Shown here piece by piece: positions 36,925 to 45,410 of a DNA stretch of 64,000 bases; the stretch's first letter is position 1, and each line of letters begins with the position of its first letter. Origin of the DNA: Brevundimonas mediterranea (GTDB lineage: Bacteria > Pseudomonadota > Alphaproteobacteria > Caulobacterales > Caulobacteraceae). The position numbers were made by a program, and so were the translations under genes. The stretch is from assembly GCF_014196125.1 (NCBI RefSeq), contig NZ_JACIDA010000001.1:1426001-1490000 (forward strand). Direction: 5' to 3'. The notes below the pieces were generated by a model. It was not told where the DNA came from. It saw only the letters and a list, made by a program, of their open reading frames with translations, and did not search any database.

Positions 36925-38019
36925 ATGACCGACACGACAGCCCCCCAAGCCGCTCAACCCGCGCCCCCGCCGGCGTCGCCGCCCGAGCCGGACAAACGCG
37001 TCCTCTGGGCCGTGATCGCCGCCGTCGTGGCCGTCTTCGCCGTCAGCCTGGTGCTGTACGCCTGGCAGTTGCCGCCCTTCACCGGCCACATTCAACGCAC
37101 CGACAACGCCTACGTCCGCGGCCAGGTGACGATCATCAGCCCCCAGGTCAGCGGCTATGTGGTCCAGGTCCCGGTCCAGGACTTCCAGGCCGTTCAGCAG
37201 GGCCAACTGCTGGCCCAGGTGGACGACCGCACCTATCGCCAGAAGCTGGAGCAGGCCGAGGCGGCGCTGCATTCCGCCCAGGCGGCCCTGTCCAACTCGA
37301 CCCAGAGCCAGGCCTCGGCCCGCGGCGCGGTGGCGCAACAGCGCGCCGGCATCGCCGCCGCCCAGGCCGCCCTGACCCGCGCCCAGGCCGACGCCGACCG
37401 CGCCCGCACCCTGAAGGCCGGGGGCTGGGTGTCGCAATCCAATGTGGACATCGCCGTCGCCGCCCTGCGCAGCGCCCAGGCCCAGCTGGCCCAGGCCCAG
37501 GCCGGCGAAGGCGTGGCCCAGACCGGCGTCACTTCGGCCGTGGTCAACCGCGACAGTCTGGCCGCCGCCGTCGAGAACGCCCAGGCCGCCGTCCGCCTGG
37601 CCCAGATCGACCTGGCCAACACCCGGATCACCGCCCCCCGCCCCGGCCGCCTGGGCGAGGTCGGCGTGCGCCAGGGCCAGTATGTCACCGCAGGAACCCA
37701 GCTGATGGGTCTGGTGCCCGACGTCGTCTGGGTCACGGCCAATATGAAGGAGACCCAGATGCGCGACATCCGCATCGGTCAGCCGGTCGAGATCGCGGTC
37801 GATTCCCTGGGCGGCCGGACCCTGCGCGGGCGCGTCGAACGCATCGCCCCCGCCGCCGGCAGCGAGTTCAGCGTCATCCGCCCCGACAACGCCACCGGCA
37901 ACTTCACCAAGGTCGCCCAACGCATCCCCGTGCGGATTCGCATCGAGCCGGGTCAGGCGGGCGTGGAACGTCTCGCGCCGGGGATGTCGGTGGTGGCGAA
38001 GGTGGATACGGGCGGCTGA
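36925..38019 (+). CDS. EmrA/HlyD-family membrane fusion protein
   Basis: The 364-residue protein has a Pro-rich cytosolic head, one membrane anchor (VLWAVIAAVVAVFAVSLVLY), the EmrA signature TDNAYVRGQVTIISPQVSGYV, a coiled-coil hairpin rich in Ala and Gln (about 95-225) and TRITAPRPGRLGEVGVRQGQYV, the second lipoyl half. It links the upstream MFS pump to an outer-membrane channel, perhaps the NodT-type protein encoded nearby. Confidence 0.92.
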   Translation: MTDTTAPQAAQPAPPPASPPEPDKRVLWAVIAAVVAVFAVSLVLYAWQLPPFTGHIQRTDNAYVRGQVTIISPQVSGYVVQVPVQDFQAVQQGQLLAQVDDRTYRQKLEQAEAALHSAQAALSNSTQSQASARGAVAQQRAGIAAAQAALTRAQADADRARTLKAGGWVSQSNVDIAVAALRSAQAQLAQAQAGEGVAQTGVTSAVVNRDSLAAAVENAQAAVRLAQIDLANTRITAPRPGRLGEVGVRQGQYVTAGTQLMGLVPDVVWVTANMKETQMRDIRIGQPVEIAVDSLGGRTLRGRVERIAPAAGSEFSVIRPDNATGNFTKVAQRIPVRIRIEPGQAGVERLAPGMSVVAKVDTGG

Positions 38020-38069
38020 CGGAACCCTCCCCCTCCCCCCGCGCTCCTCTCCCAGCAAGGGAGATCCTG

Positions 38070-38246
38070 ATGGACCGTGAACAGACCAAGGGCCGGGAGA
38101 AGAACGGCGCGGACCCGGCGGGCAAGCCCGACGGCCTGACCTCCGACGCCGATGTGAAGAAAGTCGGTCAGCAGGAGCGCCGCAGCGCGGGACCGGACGG
38201 TCCGGACGCGGCGGAGATCGGCGACACCTTCAAGCGCAAGCCCTGA
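38070..38246 (+). CDS. 58-residue hydrophilic protein, unknown
   Basis: ATG 38070 is preceded by AAGGGAG with a 7-bp spacer, a strong start signal. The product (MDRE QTKGREKNGA at the start, EIGDTFKRKP at the end) is highly charged, without hydrophobic core or Cys, and is probably disordered. The initial DREQTKGREKN recalls CsbD-like stress proteins, but the match is too short to call. It follows the efflux operon by 50 bp and may have its own promoter. Confidence 0.6.
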   Translation: MDREQTKGREKNGADPAGKPDGLTSDADVKKVGQQERRSAGPDGPDAAEIGDTFKRKP

Positions 38247-38266
38247 ACCGCCGCCGCGCGCGGCTC

Positions 38267-38470
38267 TCACCCCCGGCGGGGCGACAAACGGGCCGCCAGC
38301 AGATGCACATCGTGGGCCCGCATCCGCTCGAAATTGCCCAGGCCCAGGGCGAGGGCGCGCATCACCTCGGTCTGGCGCGTCTGTTCGGGATGTTCCGGCA
38401 GTGACGCCTCCGCCCGCGCCAGTTCCGCATCCAGTTCGGCCATCATATCGGCCAGGACTCCGTCGTTCAT
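38267..38470 (-). CDS. 67-residue helical protein, probably SOS-regulated
   Basis: ATG 38470 lies six bases after GGAGG. A longer reading from 38503 would begin at the predicted transcription start and is unlikely. The product (MNDGVLADMMAELDAELARA at the start) is predicted all-helical, acidic in the first half and basic at the end (HLLAARLSPRRG), without membrane segment. A perfect alphaproteobacterial SOS box lies 50 bp upstream over the presumed -35 region. In Caulobacter, small SOS proteins such as SidA block division; this protein lacks SidA's membrane helix, so any shared role is only a guess. Confidence 0.65.
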   Translation of the reverse strand: MNDGVLADMMAELDAELARAEASLPEHPEQTRQTEVMRALALGLGNFERMRAHDVHLLAARLSPRRG

Positions 38471-38505
38471 CTGTTCCTCCGTCACGCCGCCGACCGCCGC
38501 CATCG

Positions 38506-38535
38506 GTTAAAGCACAAACAGAACAAATCACGAAC
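38506..38535 (-). promoter_or_regulatory. SOS (LexA) box and promoter of the 67-residue gene
   Basis: On the minus strand GTTC-N7-GTTC (38535-38521) is an exact match to the alphaproteobacterial LexA box. It overlaps a -35 candidate TTCGTG (38534-38529). A -10 candidate TTTAAC (38511-38506) follows after 17 bp, placing the transcription start about 30 bp before the ATG. Confidence 0.6.
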
Positions 38536-38681
38536 ATACTGACACATCACAACTGTGGACGACCGCAGTCACGGCCGCCGGGCTCGGCGCCTCATGCTCA
38601 GACGAACGCCGACGACCGCGAGGCCGCCGGCGCTTGTCATCGTCGAAGCGGTCCCCCGCCCGAGCGAGGGACGGGGATCGA

Positions 38682-40115
38682 TCAGGTGTCGGCCTGCCAG
38701 CCGCCGGCGAGGGCGCGGAACAGGGCGATCTGGTAGGTGGTGACCAGGGCGTCGGACTGGGCCAGGGCGGCGTCGGCGGCGGCCTGGGTCCGTTCGGCGT
38801 CGAGCACCACCAGGAAGCTGTCGGCGCCGGCGTTGAAACGCTGACGCGACAGGTTGGCGGCGCGGGCCGCCTGATCGCGCGCCTCGGTCAGGGCCGCGCG
38901 GCGGTCCAGCTCGTTGGCGTAGTTGCTGAGCGCCGTCTCGGTTTCCTGCAGGGCCGTCAGAACCGTCTGATCGAACGTCGCCAGGGCCGCGTCGGAGCGG
39001 GCGTCGGCGGCCTTGATCTGGGCGCGGGCGGCGAAGACGTTGGGGAAGGACCAGCTGATCAGCGGACCGAAGCTGAAGCGGTAGTTCTGGTCGTCGCCCA
39101 GTTCGCTCGATTCCAGGGCGGTGGAGCCGATGGAGCCGCCCAGGCTGATCTGCGGATACAGATTGGCGGTCGCCACGTTCACGCGGGCGGCGGCGGCGGC
39201 GAGGTTCGCCTCGGCTTGGCGCACGTCGGGACGACGCGCCAGCAGGGCGGCGCCGTCGCCGATCGGGATCGGCTGGCTGAGTTGCGGCGGCCGGACGCAG
39301 GCGGCGGCGGCCTGGCTGGCCTCGGCCGGGGTGACGCCCGTCAGGGTCGCCAGACGGTACAGGGCCTCGTTGCGCGAGGCGCGCAGCGTCGGCAGGGTCG
39401 CCGCCGTCTGGGCCAGGGCCGCGCGGGCGCTGGCCACGTCCAGGCCGGTGCCCGCCCCGCCGTCGAGCAGGGTCTGTGTCAGCTGAGCCGTATTGCGTTG
39501 CAGCCCCAGCGTCCGTTCGGCCACCGCGATCTGGGCGTTGGCCGAGCAGGCGTCGGCATAGGCGCGGGCGGTCTCGGCCGCAACCGAGACCTGGACCGTG
39601 GCCAGGGCGGCCTCGGCCGCGCGGGCGTCGGCGCGAGCGGCGCGGATGGTCGATTCCACCCGGCCGAACAGATCGACCTCGTAGCTGGCCGACAGACCGA
39701 CGTCATAGGTGTCGATCTCGGGCGCCTTGCCGTCCGCCTCCAGAACCGAGGAGGTGGCCGCCGAGGCGCGGCTGCGCTGGGCCTGGGCGCTGGTGGTCGT
39801 GGTCGGGAACCGGCCCACGCGCGCCTCGGACAGCGACGCCCGAACCGCGCGCAGGTTGGCGAAGGCCGCCTCCAGCTCGTTGTTCTCGGCGAAGGCCTGA
39901 CGGATCAGGCCGTCCAGGGTCGGATCGTCGTACAGCCGCCACCAGTCGTCTCGCGCCTGGGCGGTCGAGACCGTGGTCGAGGCGGAGCCGACGAAGGCGC
40001 CCGTCCCGGCCACAGGCAGGTCGGCGGCAGGCGCCTGGGGCCCGACCGCGCAGGCGGCCAGCAGGGCGCCGGATGCTGCGACGGTCAGGAAGCTGAGGGT
40101 CTTGGTGCGGGTCAT
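38682..40115 (-). CDS. Outer-membrane efflux channel, NodT/OprM family lipoprotein
   Basis: ATG 40115 overlaps the pump stop (TGATG) and gives 477 residues. A lipobox ALLAAC (Cys about 22) marks a lipoprotein. Two outer-membrane efflux repeats follow, with YEVDLFGRVES near 140 and a matching SWSFPNVFAARAQIKAAD near 345, as in TolC-like channels where 'DLfGr' begins the first coiled coil. It is the exit duct of the tripartite pump. Being last in the operon, it matches the adaptor-pump-channel order of mexAB-oprM. Confidence 0.94.
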   Translation of the reverse strand: MTRTKTLSFLTVAASGALLAACAVGPQAPAADLPVAGTGAFVGSASTTVSTAQARDDWWRLYDDPTLDGLIRQAFAENNELEAAFANLRAVRASLSEARVGRFPTTTTSAQAQRSRASAATSSVLEADGKAPEIDTYDVGLSASYEVDLFGRVESTIRAARADARAAEAALATVQVSVAAETARAYADACSANAQIAVAERTLGLQRNTAQLTQTLLDGGAGTGLDVASARAALAQTAATLPTLRASRNEALYRLATLTGVTPAEASQAAAACVRPPQLSQPIPIGDGAALLARRPDVRQAEANLAAAAARVNVATANLYPQISLGGSIGSTALESSELGDDQNYRFSFGPLISWSFPNVFAARAQIKAADARSDAALATFDQTVLTALQETETALSNYANELDRRAALTEARDQAARAANLSRQRFNAGADSFLVVLDAERTQAAADAALAQSDALVTTYQIALFRALAGGWQADT

Positions 40116-43100
40116 CAGAAGTCCCCTCCCCGCCCGGCGGCCGGAGCCGGCGCATCGGGATCGGTCAGGCTGGAAGTTTGATCGTAGCGGACGGCTTCGG
40201 TGAGTTTCGACTTCGGCGTCGGCTTCTTGCCTTGCGGCAGTTTGGACGACAGCCAGCGGGTCACGACATAGAAGACCGGCGTGAAGATCAGGCCGAAGAA
40301 GGTCACGCCCAACATGCCGGAGAAGACCGCCGTGCCGAGCGACTGGCGCATTTCGGCGCCCGGCCCGGTCGCCAGCATCAGCGGCACGACGCCGAGGATG
40401 AAGGCGAAGGAGGTCATCAGGATCGGGCGCAGACGGCTGCGGGCGGCGTGCACGGCCGCGTCGAAGCGGTTCATGCCCTCTTCTTCTTCCGCCTGTTTGG
40501 CGAACTCGACGATCAGGATGGCGTTCTTGGCCGCAAGCGCGATCAGAACGACAAGCCCGATCTGGACCAGGATGTTGTTGTCCAGACCCCGCAGGTTCAC
40601 GCCGATGATGGCCGCGAGCAGACACATGGGCACGATCAGGATGACCGCCAGCGGAAGCGTGAAGGCTTCATACTGGGCCGCCAGCACCAGGAAGACGAAG
40701 ACCACGGCCATCAGGAAGATCATGGTCGCGCCCGATCCGGCCGCCTTCTGCTGGTAGGCCAGCTCGGTCCATTCGTAGGAGAAGCCTTGCGGCAGGGTGC
40801 TGGTCGCCATCTGCTCCATGACCTGCAGCGCCTGGCCGGAGGACACGCCCATGGCGGCATTGCCCTGAAGCTCGGACGCCGGGAACAGGTTGTAGCGGAC
40901 GATCCGCGACGGACCCGAGTCATTGACCAGGTTGGCCACCGAGCCGATCGGCACCATGGCCCCGCTGGATGAGCGGGTCTTCAGGTTGGCGATGTCGGCG
41001 ATGTCGTCGCGGTACTGGGGCTCGGCCTGGGCCGTGACCCGGTAGGTGCGGCCCAGCAGGTTGAAGTCGTTCACATAGGACGAGCCCAGATAGACCCCCA
41101 GGGTGTCGAACACGGCGCTGGGCTGAACGCCCATCATCAGCGCCTTGTCACGATCCACGTCGGCCGAGATGCGGGGCGAGCCGGTGTTGTAGGTCGAAAA
41201 GACCTGGCTGACCTGATCCGGGGCCTGGGCGGCGGCGCCCATCATGGCGAAGGTCGCCCCCTCCAGCGCGCGGTAGCCGGCGCCCGAGGTGTCCTGGATC
41301 ATCATCTTGAAGCCGTTGCCGTTGCCCAGACCCTGGACCGCCGGCGGAGCGATGACGAAGATCTGCGCGTCCTCGATCTGACCCGTTGCCTGGGTGATGG
41401 CCCCGGCCAGGGCGGTCGCGGCCTCTTCCTTGGTCCGGTCCTCGAAGGGGCTCAGACGCACGAAGATGGTGGCGGCGTTGGAGCCGAACGAGAAGCTGGC
41501 GCCGTCGAGGCCGGCGAAGGCCACGGTGCCGTCGACGCCCTTGGTGTCGCGGATGATCTGGCTGGCGCGTTGCATGATCGCCTCAGTGCGATCCAGCGAG
41601 GCGCCGGCGGGCAGTTGGATGACGCCGATCAGGAAGCCCTGATCCTGCTCGGGGATAAAGCCCGAGGGCGTATCGACCAGACGCCAGGCGGTCAGGCCCA
41701 GAAGACCGGCGTAGATGATCAGGACCAGGCCGACGGTGCGCACCAGGCGCGCCGTCAAACGGCCGTAGCGATCCGACAGCCAGTCGAAGCCCTCGTTGAA
41801 CTTACGCCCGGCCCAGCCGCCGTAATAGACGACCGAACCCAGGACGCCCGGCTTGCGCGCGTTCTCGTGGTCCTTCTTGTGCGGCTTCAGCAGCAGGGCG
41901 GCCATGGCCGGCGACAGGGTCAGAGACACGAACAGCGAGATGACCGAGGCCGAGGCGATGACCACGGCGAACTGGCGGTAGAAGATGCCCGGAATGCCCG
42001 GAACGAACATGGTCGGGACGAACACCGACACCAGCACCAGGCCGATGGCGATCAGGGCGCCGGAGACCTCCTGCATCGAGCGATAGGCGGCCTCCTTGGG
42101 AGTCAGGCCTTCGCTGATGGCCCGTTCCACGTTCTCGACCACGACGATGGCGTCATCGACGACGATGCCGACCGCGAGGACGAGGGCGAACAGGGACATG
42201 GAGTTGATCGAATAGCCGAGGGCCAGTTGCACCGCGAAGGTGCCGACCAGGGCGACCGGGATGGCCACGATGGGAATGAGGGCCGCGCGCCAGGTCTGGA
42301 GGAAGACCATGACCACGATCACGACCAGGAAGACGGCCTCGATCAGGGTGTGCTGAACCGACTCCACCGAGGCGGCGACGAATTCGGTCGGGTTATAGGG
42401 GACGGACAGGTCCATGCCGGCGGGCAGCTCGGCCTGGACGGCCTCGACCTCGGCCAGAACGCGTTCGGCGGTGCCCAGGGCGTTGGCCCCCGGCTGCTTG
42501 ACGATGGCCAGACCGACGCCGCGCTGGCCGTCGAAGAAGCCGCGGATGCCGTAATCCTGGGCGCCCAGTTCGATCCGCGCCACGTCGCGCAGATAGGTGA
42601 CGCGCCCTTCGCTGTCGGTCTTGAGGACGACGTTGGAGAACTGGTCGGGATCGGTCAGACGGCCCTGGACCTGGATCGGCAGTTGGAAGGCCGAGGCGTT
42701 GTTCGCGAACGGCGGCTGGCCGATCGAGCCGGCCGCGGCCTGGACGTTCTGGGCTTGCAGGGCGGCGACGATGTCGGGGCCGGTCAAACCACGCTCGGCC
42801 GCCTTGGCCGGGTCGATCCAGATCCGCATCGAATAGTTGCCGCCGCCGAAGACCTGGACCGCGCCCACGCCCTCGAGCCGCAGCAGGCGGTCCCGCAGCG
42901 TCGAGTTGCCGTAGTTGCCGACATAGTCGTTGCTGAGCGAGCCGTCGGGCGAGGTCAGACCCAGCTCCATCAGGAAGCCGCTTTCGGCCTTGTTGACGAC
43001 CACGCCGGTCTGACGGACCGCGTCCGGAAGACGGGGTTCAGCCAGGGAGACGCGGTTCTGGACCAGCACCTGGGCGGCGTCCAGGTCGGTGCCGGGCTGG

Positions 43101-43387
43101 AAGGTGACGGTGATGGCCACCGCCCCGTCCGAGGTGGACGAGGAGGTGATGTAGAGCATGTCCTCGACGCCGTTCACCTCCTGCTCGATGGGAGCGGCGA
43201 CGGTCTCGGCCAGCGTCTCGGCCGAGGCGCCGGGATAGGAGGCGTTGATGGTGATCGTCGGCGGCGCGATCTCCGGATACTGCGACAGGGGCAGCAGCGG
43301 ATAGGCGAAGACGCCGATGATGGTGATCACCACCGAGATCACGGCCGCAAAGATCGGCCGGTCAATGAAGAAGCGGGATATGTTCAT
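40115..43387 (-). CDS. RND multidrug efflux pump (AcrB/MexB family, HAE1)
   Basis: The 1090-residue inner-membrane protein begins with the classical MNISRFFIDRPIFAAVISVV and PGASAETLAETVAAPIEQEVNG. TM4 holds ALVLAVGIVVDDAIVVVENVERA with the proton-relay Asp pair, and the second half has GLVVLIALAAKNAILIVEFAKQ. It exports a broad range of drugs by proton antiport as a trimer. It lies 3 bp after the adaptor gene and overlaps the channel gene. The length is slightly above AcrB because of a C-terminal cytosolic tail. Confidence 0.97.
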   Translation of the reverse strand: MNISRFFIDRPIFAAVISVVITIIGVFAYPLLPLSQYPEIAPPTITINASYPGASAETLAETVAAPIEQEVNGVEDMLYITSSSTSDGAVAITVTFQPGTDLDAAQVLVQNRVSLAEPRLPDAVRQTGVVVNKAESGFLMELGLTSPDGSLSNDYVGNYGNSTLRDRLLRLEGVGAVQVFGGGNYSMRIWIDPAKAAERGLTGPDIVAALQAQNVQAAAGSIGQPPFANNASAFQLPIQVQGRLTDPDQFSNVVLKTDSEGRVTYLRDVARIELGAQDYGIRGFFDGQRGVGLAIVKQPGANALGTAERVLAEVEAVQAELPAGMDLSVPYNPTEFVAASVESVQHTLIEAVFLVVIVVMVFLQTWRAALIPIVAIPVALVGTFAVQLALGYSINSMSLFALVLAVGIVVDDAIVVVENVERAISEGLTPKEAAYRSMQEVSGALIAIGLVLVSVFVPTMFVPGIPGIFYRQFAVVIASASVISLFVSLTLSPAMAALLLKPHKKDHENARKPGVLGSVVYYGGWAGRKFNEGFDWLSDRYGRLTARLVRTVGLVLIIYAGLLGLTAWRLVDTPSGFIPEQDQGFLIGVIQLPAGASLDRTEAIMQRASQIIRDTKGVDGTVAFAGLDGASFSFGSNAATIFVRLSPFEDRTKEEAATALAGAITQATGQIEDAQIFVIAPPAVQGLGNGNGFKMMIQDTSGAGYRALEGATFAMMGAAAQAPDQVSQVFSTYNTGSPRISADVDRDKALMMGVQPSAVFDTLGVYLGSSYVNDFNLLGRTYRVTAQAEPQYRDDIADIANLKTRSSSGAMVPIGSVANLVNDSGPSRIVRYNLFPASELQGNAAMGVSSGQALQVMEQMATSTLPQGFSYEWTELAYQQKAAGSGATMIFLMAVVFVFLVLAAQYEAFTLPLAVILIVPMCLLAAIIGVNLRGLDNNILVQIGLVVLIALAAKNAILIVEFAKQAEEEEGMNRFDAAVHAARSRLRPILMTSFAFILGVVPLMLATGPGAEMRQSLGTAVFSGMLGVTFFGLIFTPVFYVVTRWLSSKLPQGKKPTPKSKLTEAVRYDQTSSLTDPDAPAPAAGRGGDF

Positions 43388-43390
43388 GGC

Positions 43391-44599
43391 TTAGTCGCCG
43401 GTGGAGAGGCTGCTGGCGAACGAGCCGGTCGAAGCCGGGGCCGCCTGGGTGACCGGCGCGTCCGACGCCTGTTCGGCGACGGGGGCGATACGGCCGTTCT
43501 TGGGGGTGACCTTGGAGCCCGGCTGGGCGGCGCGCTGGAGACCGGCGATGATCACGCGGTCGGTCGGGGCCAGGCCCGACTTGATGACGCGCAGGCCCTG
43601 GACGATCGGACCCAGCTGAACGGGCTTGGCCGTGACCGAACCGTCGGCGTTGACGACGGAGACGACGCGGCGCGACTGATCGGTGCCGATGGCGGTGTCC
43701 GGCACCAGCAGGGCGTCGTAGGAGCCGGCGCCCGCGACCTGGGCGCGGCCGAACAGGCCGGGACGCAGGAAGCCGTCGCCGTTCGGCACGATGGCGCGCA
43801 TGCGGATGACGCCAGACGCGGTGTCCAGCGCATTGTCCGAGAAGTCCAGGCGGCCGGTGCGGGTGAAGCCGCTCTCATCCTGCAGGCGGATGCGGACCGG
43901 GGCGCCGTTGGCGGCGCCGCCGTCGCGCAGATACTTCAGCAGGACCGCTTCCGAACCGTCGAAGACGAAGTGGATGGGCCCGCCCGAGATGATGGTGGTC
44001 AGGATGTCGCCCGCCGACGAACCGCCGGCGACCAGATTGCCCGGATCGACCCGACGATCCGAGACGCGGCCGGAGGTCGGCGCCGTGACGCGGGTGTATT
44101 CCAGATCCAGCTGGGCCGTACGCACGGCGGCATTGGCGGCGGCGATATTGGCCACAGCCGCGTCGACGGCCGCCTTGTTGGAATCATACTCCGCCTTGGA
44201 CACCGCCTGCGAGGCCAACAGGGTCTCGCTGCGGGCCAGGTTGGCGCGGGCCAGGGTCAGCTGCGACTGCATCTGGGCCACCTGGGCCTGAGCCTGGGCC
44301 AGAGCGGCCTGGGCCGGACGGGGGTCCAGGGTGAATAGCAACTGACCGCGCTGAACCATCTGGCCGTCGCGGAAGTGGACGGCCTGGACATAACCGCCGA
44401 CGCGGGCGCGAACGTCCACGCTCTCGACCGCTTCGAAGCGGCCCGTGAATTCGTCCCAGTCCACCACCTGCTGCTGCAGCGGCGTGGCCACGGTTACGGG
44501 CGGGGCGCCGCCGGGCGCCTGGCCTTCGGCCTTGGGGGAACAACCATATAGCGCACCCGTCACCATGACGGACACGGCCGCAATCTTCAGCCCGCGCAT
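43391..44599 (-). CDS. RND efflux periplasmic adaptor (AcrA/MexA family)
   Basis: ATG 44599 follows GGGAG by nine bases and gives 402 residues with a lipoprotein signal (VMVTGALYGC, Cys about 19). The lipoyl halves are AVESVDVRARVGGYVQAVHFRDGQ and YTRVTAPTSGRVSDRRVDPG, with an Ala/Gln coiled-coil hairpin between them (about 75-150) and beta-barrel and membrane-proximal domains after them. It couples the RND pump to the outer-membrane channel. Transcription starts about 75 bp upstream between two TetR-type operators. Confidence 0.95.
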   Translation of the reverse strand: MRGLKIAAVSVMVTGALYGCSPKAEGQAPGGAPPVTVATPLQQQVVDWDEFTGRFEAVESVDVRARVGGYVQAVHFRDGQMVQRGQLLFTLDPRPAQAALAQAQAQVAQMQSQLTLARANLARSETLLASQAVSKAEYDSNKAAVDAAVANIAAANAAVRTAQLDLEYTRVTAPTSGRVSDRRVDPGNLVAGGSSAGDILTTIISGGPIHFVFDGSEAVLLKYLRDGGAANGAPVRIRLQDESGFTRTGRLDFSDNALDTASGVIRMRAIVPNGDGFLRPGLFGRAQVAGAGSYDALLVPDTAIGTDQSRRVVSVVNADGSVTAKPVQLGPIVQGLRVIKSGLAPTDRVIIAGLQRAAQPGSKVTPKNGRIAPVAEQASDAPVTQAAPASTGSFASSLSTGD

Positions 44600-44664
44600 C
44601 TGCGCAATCTCCCTGTCGGAGGTAAATCCCAGTCGTGCGGACATAGGCCGATGGGGAGTCGGCC

Positions 44665-44684
44665 TTGTCAACGCGTGGTGACTT
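44665..44684. promoter_or_regulatory. TetR-type operator 1 (imperfect)
   Basis: TTGTCAAC-gcgt-GGTGACTT: the left arm equals that of operator 2, and the right arm differs from GTTGACAA at two positions. It covers the predicted transcription start of the RND operon. Confidence 0.6.
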
Positions 44685-44704
44685 AATGCGAGGCATCGTG
44701 ACGC

Positions 44705-44724
44705 TTGTCAACAGGCGTTGACAA
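44705..44724. promoter_or_regulatory. TetR-type operator 2 (perfect), overlapping both divergent -35 boxes
   Basis: TTGTCAAC-aggc-GTTGACAA is a perfect inverted repeat. The right arm contains the plus-strand TTGACA (44718-44723) of the tetR promoter. The left arm read on the minus strand gives TTGACA (44711-44706), followed after 18 bp by ATTAAG (44687-44682) for the RND operon. One bound repressor would therefore block both promoters. Confidence 0.7.
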
Positions 44725-44769
44725 AGCCATATGTGTTCTACGGTTATTGTTCTGTGGAGTTTTGTCCCC

Positions 44770-45339
44770 TTGTTATGTCCCGGCCCCCGCCCGAGGAACG
44801 CCGCTGCAACCCGCACGGCCATCCTTGACGCTGCACGCGAAAGATTCGCGGCCGAGAGTTATGATGACGTGGGCATGCGCGACATCGCGCGGGACGTGGG
44901 GGTCGATGCGGCCCTGATCAGCCGGTATTTCGGCTCGAAGGATGATCTGTTCGTCGCCGCCCTGGACAGCTGCGGCGACGGCAGCGCCCTGATGCAGGGC
45001 GAAAAGGCTGATTTCGGCCGGCGCGTGGCCCACGAGATCGTCTTCGAGCCCAAGAAGGCCGAAAAGCTGAAGGGCATGTCGATCATGCTGCGCTCGATCG
45101 GTTCCGCCAAGGCGGCGGAAATGGTGCAGTCCAGTTGCACCCAGCGCTTCTTCGGTCCTCTGGAAGACTGGCTCAGCGGCCCGGACGCCACGGTGCGCGC
45201 GCGGCTGCTGGCGGGTTTCATCATGGGTATGTCGGTCAGCCGCGAACTGGGCGGCGGCACCTTCAATATCCAGCCGGCCGAGTGCGAAAAGATGCGCGAC
45301 CGGCTAGCGCCGATCCTTCAGTCCCTGATCGACGGCTGA
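44770..45339 (+). CDS. TetR-family repressor, divergent from the RND operon
   Basis: The HTH ATRTAILDAARERFAAESYDDVGMRDIARDVGVDAALISRYF is clear, followed by an all-helical ligand domain. Divergence from the RND genes with shared operators marks it as their likely repressor, as with AcrR or MexR-type control. The start is unsure: TTG 44770 gives 189 residues, ATG 44731 gives 202 but would start upstream of the likely transcription start. ATG 44775 in another frame begins MSRPPPEERR, a natural TetR start, so a one-base frameshift near 44800 is possible. Confidence 0.85.
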   Translation: MLCPGPRPRNAAATRTAILDAARERFAAESYDDVGMRDIARDVGVDAALISRYFGSKDDLFVAALDSCGDGSALMQGEKADFGRRVAHEIVFEPKKAEKLKGMSIMLRSIGSAKAAEMVQSSCTQRFFGPLEDWLSGPDATVRARLLAGFIMGMSVSRELGGGTFNIQPAECEKMRDRLAPILQSLIDG

Positions 45340-45360
45340 GAAGCCAGCGGAATTAGAGAA

Positions 45361-45390
45361 GGGCGCGGAGGTCTCCCTCCGCGCCCTTTG
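45361..45390. terminator. Bidirectional terminator between tetR and the MFS gene
   Basis: GGGCGCGGAG (45361-45370) pairs with CTCCGCGCCC (45377-45386) around a short loop. TTTGTCTT follows on the plus strand and TTCTCTAATT on the minus strand, so both convergent genes can use it. Confidence 0.75.
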
Positions 45391-45410
45391 TCTTGTCCGA
45401 CGACCCGCCT

